Part shown: positions 14,578 through 18,334 of the stretch, piece after piece
Layout: each line of letters begins with the position of its first letter
Position numbering within the stretch: the first letter of the stretch is position 1
Origin: an uncultured Olegusella sp.
GTDB lineage: Bacteria; Actinomycetota; Coriobacteriia; Coriobacteriales; Atopobiaceae
DNA: 18,334 nucleotides
Assembly: GCF_947253395.1 (NCBI RefSeq)
Contig: NZ_CAMXYY010000026.1
Location: forward strand, 1 to 18,334
Direction: 5' to 3'
Notes under the pieces: generated by a model
The model's database searches: none
Seen by the model: the letters and a program-made list of their open reading frames with translations, nothing else
Told to the model about the DNA's origin: nothing
Position numbers and translations under genes: made by a program

Positions 14578-14623
14578 TAAAAGACCCGCGGCTCCGATGT
14601 GAGAGTCGAAGCAACGCGGGTCT
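14578..14623 (-). terminator. Intrinsic terminator after agaS
   Basis: AGACCCGCG (14582-14590) pairs with CGCGGGTCT (14615-14623), and an inner GCTTCGA/TCGGAGC pairing extends the stem. On the minus strand TTTTACC follows. It starts about 25 bases after the agaS stop and lies 57 bases before the nagA ATG. Confidence 0.85.
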
Positions 14624-14647
14624 GCAAACGGTACAAAAGCAAGCTGC

Positions 14648-15817
14648 TTAGGACTCAAAGGGATGAATGCTCACACCTTTCACAACACGGTTGACCGTGC
14701 CTGTAGGAGAAGGCGTGTCAGGAGTATTGCCGACCTTGATTGAGGTGTTGAGAGCAACGGTCTGTGCAAACAAGATGTAGGGCAGCACCAGATAGAGCTC
14801 AGGCAAAGGGCGGTCGCCTGCAAAGTCAAAGGACTCGCCCGCATAGTTTGCTGTGCTTTGCTGCTGGATGGCAACAGTGTGCTTCGCGATGCCATCGCCA
14901 CCGATCTCGTTGAGAATATCGAGATCGTACTGGCGGGTATAAGGTTCGGAGCTTACAAAGGCAAAGACCAACGTCTTTTCGTTAACAAAGGATTTGGGTC
15001 CATGACGATAGCCCATAGAAGTATCAAACGAGGTAGCAATTTTTCCAGCGGTGAGCTCCAAAATCTTGAGCTGCGCTTCACGAGTCATTGCACCAAGAGC
15101 ACCAGAGCCTAGATAGGTGATGCGAGTAAAGTCATCTTCAAGCCAACTGCAAATCTCATCTTCACGCTCGATAAGCTCACGACCCATCTTGGCAGCCTGC
15201 GCAACCCAAGCGGTCTTGTCTTCATAAGAGGAGGTGTCAAAAATCAGAGCAGCAAGTAAAGTCATGCAGCTGTAGCTACCAGTCATTGCAAAACCACGGT
15301 CATTAGCACGAGGAATCAGCAGAGTCAGACCATCGCTACGCTCTGCGAACTGCATGGCAAGTTTGCCATCAGGTGCGCAGGTGATATTGAGGTAGAGGAT
15401 ATTGTCAACAACTTGACCCGCACGTTCAACTGCTGCCAGGCTTTCGGGGCTATTGCCACTACGAGCAAATGAGACAAGTACGGTGGGATCCTCAGGACGT
15501 AAGAAATCGCGCGGCGCAGAAACGATATCAGTGGTTGGCAATGCTTGGAAGATGAACGCATCATTGTCACCCTGACGGCGCAGATACGGGACAAGGGTAT
15601 CGCCTGCATAAGCAGAAGTGCCAGCGCCTGTAAAGATAACATGGGTGTGACGGTCTCCGCCGAGAGCCTTTGCTCTCACAACAAATTTAGTAATAGCCTC
15701 AATGTTGTTGTCATAAATAGAGAGCGTGTCTTCCCAAAGTTCGGGCTGTTGCACAATTTCTTGGGTCGTGATGTGAGCCCCGAGAGCACTGAGCTCATCA
15801 ATCGATTTTTTGTACAT
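14648..15817 (-). CDS. agaS: AgaS-type sugar-phosphate isomerase/deaminase
   Basis: A 389-residue double SIS-domain protein. FTGAGTSAYAGD (about 62-73) and SFARSGNSPES (115-125) are the SIS phosphosugar-binding motifs, and DRGFAMTGSYSCM is typical of AgaS. AgaS converts galactosamine-6-phosphate to tagatose-6-phosphate with release of ammonia. That fits a deacetylase downstream and a mannose-family PTS upstream. AAAGGAAG precedes the ATG. The tagatose-6-phosphate kinase and aldolase needed next are not in this cluster; the aldolase at 4278-5117 could in principle serve. Distinguished from GlmS and FrlB by length and motifs. Confidence 0.9.
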   Translation of the reverse strand: MYKKSIDELSALGAHITTQEIVQQPELWEDTLSIYDNNIEAITKFVVRAKALGGDRHTHVIFTGAGTSAYAGDTLVPYLRRQGDNDAFIFQALPTTDIVSAPRDFLRPEDPTVLVSFARSGNSPESLAAVERAGQVVDNILYLNITCAPDGKLAMQFAERSDGLTLLIPRANDRGFAMTGSYSCMTLLAALIFDTSSYEDKTAWVAQAAKMGRELIEREDEICSWLEDDFTRITYLGSGALGAMTREAQLKILELTAGKIATSFDTSMGYRHGPKSFVNEKTLVFAFVSSEPYTRQYDLDILNEIGGDGIAKHTVAIQQQSTANYAGESFDFAGDRPLPELYLVLPYILFAQTVALNTSIKVGNTPDTPSPTGTVNRVVKGVSIHPFES

Positions 15818-15895
15818 GTGATTACGCTTCCTTTAATCCAGCAAAGCTGACGATTTTTTCTGTCTTGGGGATTGAAAGAGAGGACAAGCAAAACC

Positions 15896-15920
15896 GAGAT
15901 TTGTATAGTTTTGAAATCTC
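15896..15920. promoter_or_regulatory. Inverted repeat between regulator and agaS
   Basis: GAGATTT (15896-15902) and AAATCTC (15914-15920) are perfectly complementary with an 11-base spacer. On the minus strand GGTTTTGC follows, so it may be a weak terminator of the regulator gene. It may equally be an operator in the agaS leader, which starts 80 bases further on. Confidence 0.4.
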
Positions 15921-15935
15921 AACAGCATTTTTTGC

Positions 15936-16664
15936 TTAGCCTTTGAAATGAGTAATGCGATAGTTGAATTGATCAGCACGGGCAACGCTACGGGTAAATT
16001 CAATAGGTATGTTCTTCTCATTAAAAGTGACTCGTACGAGCTTTAGAATTGCCGATCCTTCGGGGATGTCTAGGTAGATAGCTGCATCCGAACGAGCAAT
16101 GCTTGCACTAAAGTCCTCTTGTGCGAGGCGAATTGTCTGGTGGTATTCTTGCTCCATTACTTCGTACAACGCCCTTGTAGAGACCTCATCGTAGCTCAGG
16201 CCTATAAACTGTGTTGCGGGTAGATAGGTGCGTTCCAGCATCATAGGGGTGTCATCAACCAGCCTGAGGCGCTTGAGTTGGTAAATGTGCTCTCCTAGGC
16301 GAAGGCCAAGCTTTTCTGCAACCTGCTTGGGTGCCTCTGCTAGCTTGAACTCCAAGATTTTGGTTTGAGGATGACGACCAGCACGACGCATCTGATCGGT
16401 GAAGCTGTACATAGCAGAGAGATTGGTTACCTCAGTTTCGGAATGAGCCACAAAGGTGCCACGTCCGTGCACGCGCTTTACCAAACCTAGAGCCTCAAGT
16501 TCACCCATTGCCTGACGCACTGTTGTGCGAGACAAGCCATAACGGAGGGAAAGCTCACGTTCAGAAGGAAGAAGGTCGCCAGGCTCCAAATCGTTTTCAA
16601 TCCTCTCTTTGAGGATATCAACTAATTGGTCATAGAGAGGCTGTTTGCGAGATGCGATAGTCAC
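15936..16664 (-). CDS. GntR/HutC-family regulator of the amino-sugar cluster
   Basis: A 242-residue regulator starting at GTG (16664), chosen because AAAGGAGG lies six bases before it. An ATG at 16751 would add an unrelated 29-residue lead. The helix-turn-helix is at about 7-72 (LLPSERELSLRYGLSRTTVR, then GRGTFVA), followed by a UTRA domain (MMLERTYLP). It resembles NagR/DasR-type sensors of hexosamine phosphates, though the ligand is inferred from its neighbours agaS and nagA. It lies between the PTS genes and agaS. It is a more distant relative of the other two GntR proteins in the window. Confidence 0.88.
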   Translation of the reverse strand: MTIASRKQPLYDQLVDILKERIENDLEPGDLLPSERELSLRYGLSRTTVRQAMGELEALGLVKRVHGRGTFVAHSETEVTNLSAMYSFTDQMRRAGRHPQTKILEFKLAEAPKQVAEKLGLRLGEHIYQLKRLRLVDDTPMMLERTYLPATQFIGLSYDEVSTRALYEVMEQEYHQTIRLAQEDFSASIARSDAAIYLDIPEGSAILKLVRVTFNEKNIPIEFTRSVARADQFNYRITHFKG

Positions 16665-16687
16665 CCTTCTCCTCCTTTCAAGTGCTC

Positions 16688-16717
16688 TATGTACAAGTAT
16701 TAGCAAAAATATTTCAA
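16688..16717 (-). promoter_or_regulatory. Possible promoter of the amino-sugar regulator
   Basis: On the minus strand TTGAAA (16712-16717) and TACATA (16688-16693) are 18 bases apart, ending 23 bases before the GTG start. It follows the terminator of EIID, so a new promoter is needed here. CTTGTACA overlaps it and could hold an operator half-site. Confidence 0.35.
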
Positions 16718-16729
16718 CAGGGGTGCAAG

Positions 16730-16768
16730 AAAAAGGGGGACGCACGAACAAGATATGCCCGTGCGTCC
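16730..16768 (-). terminator. Intrinsic terminator after the EIID gene
   Basis: GGACGCACG (16738-16746) and CGTGCGTCC (16760-16768) form a perfect 9-bp GC-rich stem. On the minus strand it is followed by CCC and TTTTTC. It begins 22 bases beyond the EIID stop and closes the PTS operon before the regulator. Confidence 0.85.
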
Positions 16769-16790
16769 TGCAGGGACGTACTAGGAAAAC

Positions 16791-17861
16791 CTAGCCCCAA
16801 ATGCTTGGCCAGAGGCCAAAGGGACCAGCGCCCAAGATGCCGATGATGAGTACGAGCACAATACCCTTCATAGGCGTGAAGTTCTTCTTGGAGAACAAGT
16901 AATAGAGCAGCATAACGATTGCCATTGGAACAAGTTTGGGGCAGATACTGTCCAGGATGTTTGCAATGTCAATATTGACGGGGGACTCCACCATCTCCAT
17001 ATAGGTAACTTCGCTCATGCCATTGCCAAGATCAACAGCACCTGCAGTGGCGGGATTGCCGTTTGCATCGGTACCAGAGAGGGGATTGCCATCCTTGTCA
17101 TTCATGCCAGAGAGAGTGACACCCTCATCACTGGCTTTGATGATCTCAAAGCTTGGAACCTCATCGTTAGCAACGGTTGCAGTGTGAGCAACATATGCTT
17201 GGGTGGTGCCGTTGGGGATAACTGCGTTGATTTGAGTGCCGCCCATGGTGACGGTAAGGCAGCCAACGACAAAGACACCGAGGATGGAAGCCGCGCGGGT
17301 GAAGGCCTGCATATTTGCCATGAGGCTATCGAGCGCAGACATGCCCATCTTGTAGGACCAGTTCATCAGACCAAAACGTAGAGCAAATTGCACCAAGTTA
17401 AAGATGATGAGGAAGAGAATAGGACCAAAGACGTTGCCACTAATGGCCATATTAGAGCAAATGCCTGCCGTAATGGGCACAAGGGTCATCCAGAACAAAG
17501 CATCGCCAATGCCACCAAGAGGACCCATAAGAGAAACGCGGACCGCACGAATGGTGGGGATGTCAACCTTCTTTTGCTCCATGGACAGGATGAGGCCCAT
17601 AGCAAAGGTAACAAGGAAGGGGTGGATGTTGAAGAACTCCATGTTATGAGTCATCGAGGTGGACAAATCGTCCTTGTCCGTGTGGATCTTCTCGAGACCA
17701 GGAAGGATGGAGTACAACCAACCAGCCGACTGCATACGCTCGTAGTTGAAGGAAGCCTGGAGGAAGCAAGAGCGCCATGCCATCTTGTTGAGGGTCTTCT
17801 GATCAAGATCGGTGGCCTGCTCAAGGTTCTTATAGCTGGTGAGTTCCTCATTAGATGCCAT
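16791..17861 (-). CDS. PTS mannose/galactosamine-family EIID with long hydrophilic insertion
   Basis: A 356-residue membrane component of the mannose-family PTS (ManZ/AgaD type). RSCFLQASFNYERMQSAGW (30-48), HPF (80-82) and SLMGPLGGIGDALFW (110-124) are hallmark EIID motifs. Family members usually have about 270-300 residues. The excess lies at about 214-296, a polar loop between membrane segments rich in Gly, Asn, Asp and Thr, with DKDGNPLSGTDANGNP (255-270). The ATG at 17861 has GGAGG eight bases before it and overlaps the EIIC stop by 11 bases, a sign of coupled translation. With AgaS nearby, GalNAc/galactosamine is a likely substrate. The EIIA and EIIB partners must lie outside the window. 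Confidence 0.88.
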   Translation of the reverse strand: MASNEELTSYKNLEQATDLDQKTLNKMAWRSCFLQASFNYERMQSAGWLYSILPGLEKIHTDKDDLSTSMTHNMEFFNIHPFLVTFAMGLILSMEQKKVDIPTIRAVRVSLMGPLGGIGDALFWMTLVPITAGICSNMAISGNVFGPILFLIIFNLVQFALRFGLMNWSYKMGMSALDSLMANMQAFTRAASILGVFVVGCLTVTMGGTQINAVIPNGTTQAYVAHTATVANDEVPSFEIIKASDEGVTLSGMNDKDGNPLSGTDANGNPATAGAVDLGNGMSEVTYMEMVESPVNIDIANILDSICPKLVPMAIVMLLYYLFSKKNFTPMKGIVLVLIIGILGAGPFGLWPSIWG

Positions 17862-18334
17862 CTTCGTCACCTCCGTCAGAGATTACAGCACCCTTGAGTT
17901 CGGTGTTCTGCTGGTAATCCCAGTAAGCAAAACCAAAGCCGATGAGTGCGAGGATGAGCAGGGCGGGGGTTGCGAGGGTGGGGATACCCGAGACAATCAG
18001 CGCCATGCCAAAGCCCAAGAAGTAGAAGCCCCACATGTCGCGGTTCATCATAAACTTCAACAGGATTGCAAAGCCAACAAAACGCATCATGCCACCAGCT
18101 GCAGAAAGACCAGCGGAAAGCCAAGCGGGGATTGCATCGACAACAGCCTGACCCATTGTGGCGCCACCAATAAAGAATAAGGTGACAACAATGCCAAAGA
18201 TGAGGCCAAGCAAACCCATGGCAAGGTAGTTGATCCTCTCAATGCCCTTGGGATCGGCATCGGCTGCATACTGGTCGGCTTTGCTCATCAACGGGGACAT
18301 AAGAGTAAAGATTAGGGTAACGCCATACCTGTCT
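17851..18334 (-). CDS. PTS mannose-family EIIC (N-terminus beyond the window)
   Basis: The visible 160 codons are the C-terminal part of a mannose-family EIIC. The frame is open to the right edge (…RYGVTLIFTLMSPLMSK), so the ATG at 18300 is probably internal: the usual length is about 260 residues. The visible part has four hydrophobic segments, with INYLAMGLLGLIFG and PAWLSAGLSAAGGMMRFVGF typical of ManY/AgaC. It ends with a charged tail (DGGDEDGI) overlapping the EIID start. It is the sugar-binding permease partner of the EIID. Confidence 0.85.
   Translation of the reverse strand, partial: DRYGVTLIFTLMSPLMSKADQYAADADPKGIERINYLAMGLLGLIFGIVVTLFFIGGATMGQAVVDAIPAWLSAGLSAAGGMMRFVGFAILLKFMMNRDMWGFYFLGFGMALIVSGIPTLATPALLILALIGFGFAYWDYQQNTELKGAVISDGGDEDGI

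Noticed and set aside
1..18334. CRISPR array or defence system
   Set aside because: No regularly spaced repeats of 25-40 bases and no Cas-like or other defence proteins were found; the only long direct repeat has two copies about 6.1 kb apart.

Overview
The window is about 18.3 kb of bacterial DNA crowded with phosphotransferase-system (PTS) sugar and polyol catabolic genes. The mix of PTS operons, HutC-type GntR regulators, moderate GC and IS30/IS110/IS1634-like debris fits a host-associated fermenter. I lean towards a Coriobacteriia-type actinobacterium (Atopobium/Lancefieldella/Olsenella-like), but this is an impression from gene content, not a proof.

Region A (1-6065, minus strand) is one operon-like set. 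It reads GntR regulator -> class II aldolase -> galactitol-type EIIA -> EIIB -> EIIC -> FGGY sugar kinase. A strong hairpin plus T tract separates EIIC from the kinase, and another terminator follows the kinase. No polyol-phosphate dehydrogenase is present. A 55-bp perfect direct repeat (1-55 and 6162-6216) brackets the cluster, and the remnant of an IS30-type transposase lies at the left edge.

Region B (6066-7221) is an insertion-sequence graveyard. It holds the second repeat copy, the 5' half of an IS110-type transposase broken by frameshifts and stops (with three hairpins in its upstream leader), and a short IS1634-like transposase fragment.

Region C (7222-12942) is more AT-rich to the eye. 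On the plus strand it encodes a xylulokinase-like FGGY kinase, glucitol-type EIIC (SrlA), EIIBC (SrlE), GutM, EIIA (SrlB) and an archaeal-type triosephosphate isomerase homologue with its Lys/His/Glu catalytic residues. A convergent HutC-family regulator, clearly paralogous to the one in region A, closes it. Between them is an array of hairpins (11993-12174) that looks like a small palindrome-rich mobile element. Again there is no sorbitol-6-phosphate dehydrogenase, so the name 'sorbitol operon' may be wrong about the substrate.

Region D (13198-18334, minus strand) is an amino-sugar cluster: mannose-family EIIC (cut by the window edge) and EIID, a GntR regulator, AgaS-type sugar isomerase/deaminase and NagA/AgaA-type deacetylase, with terminators after EIID, agaS and nagA. 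The AgaS + deacetylase + EIIC/EIID set points to N-acetylgalactosamine/galactosamine use. The EIID carries an unusually long hydrophilic insertion.

The most interesting points are the two dehydrogenase-less PTS operons that each pair with an FGGY kinase, the shared TATAGACAA motif near both, the terminator-isolated kinase, the hairpin array, and the possible IS110 bridge-RNA relic.
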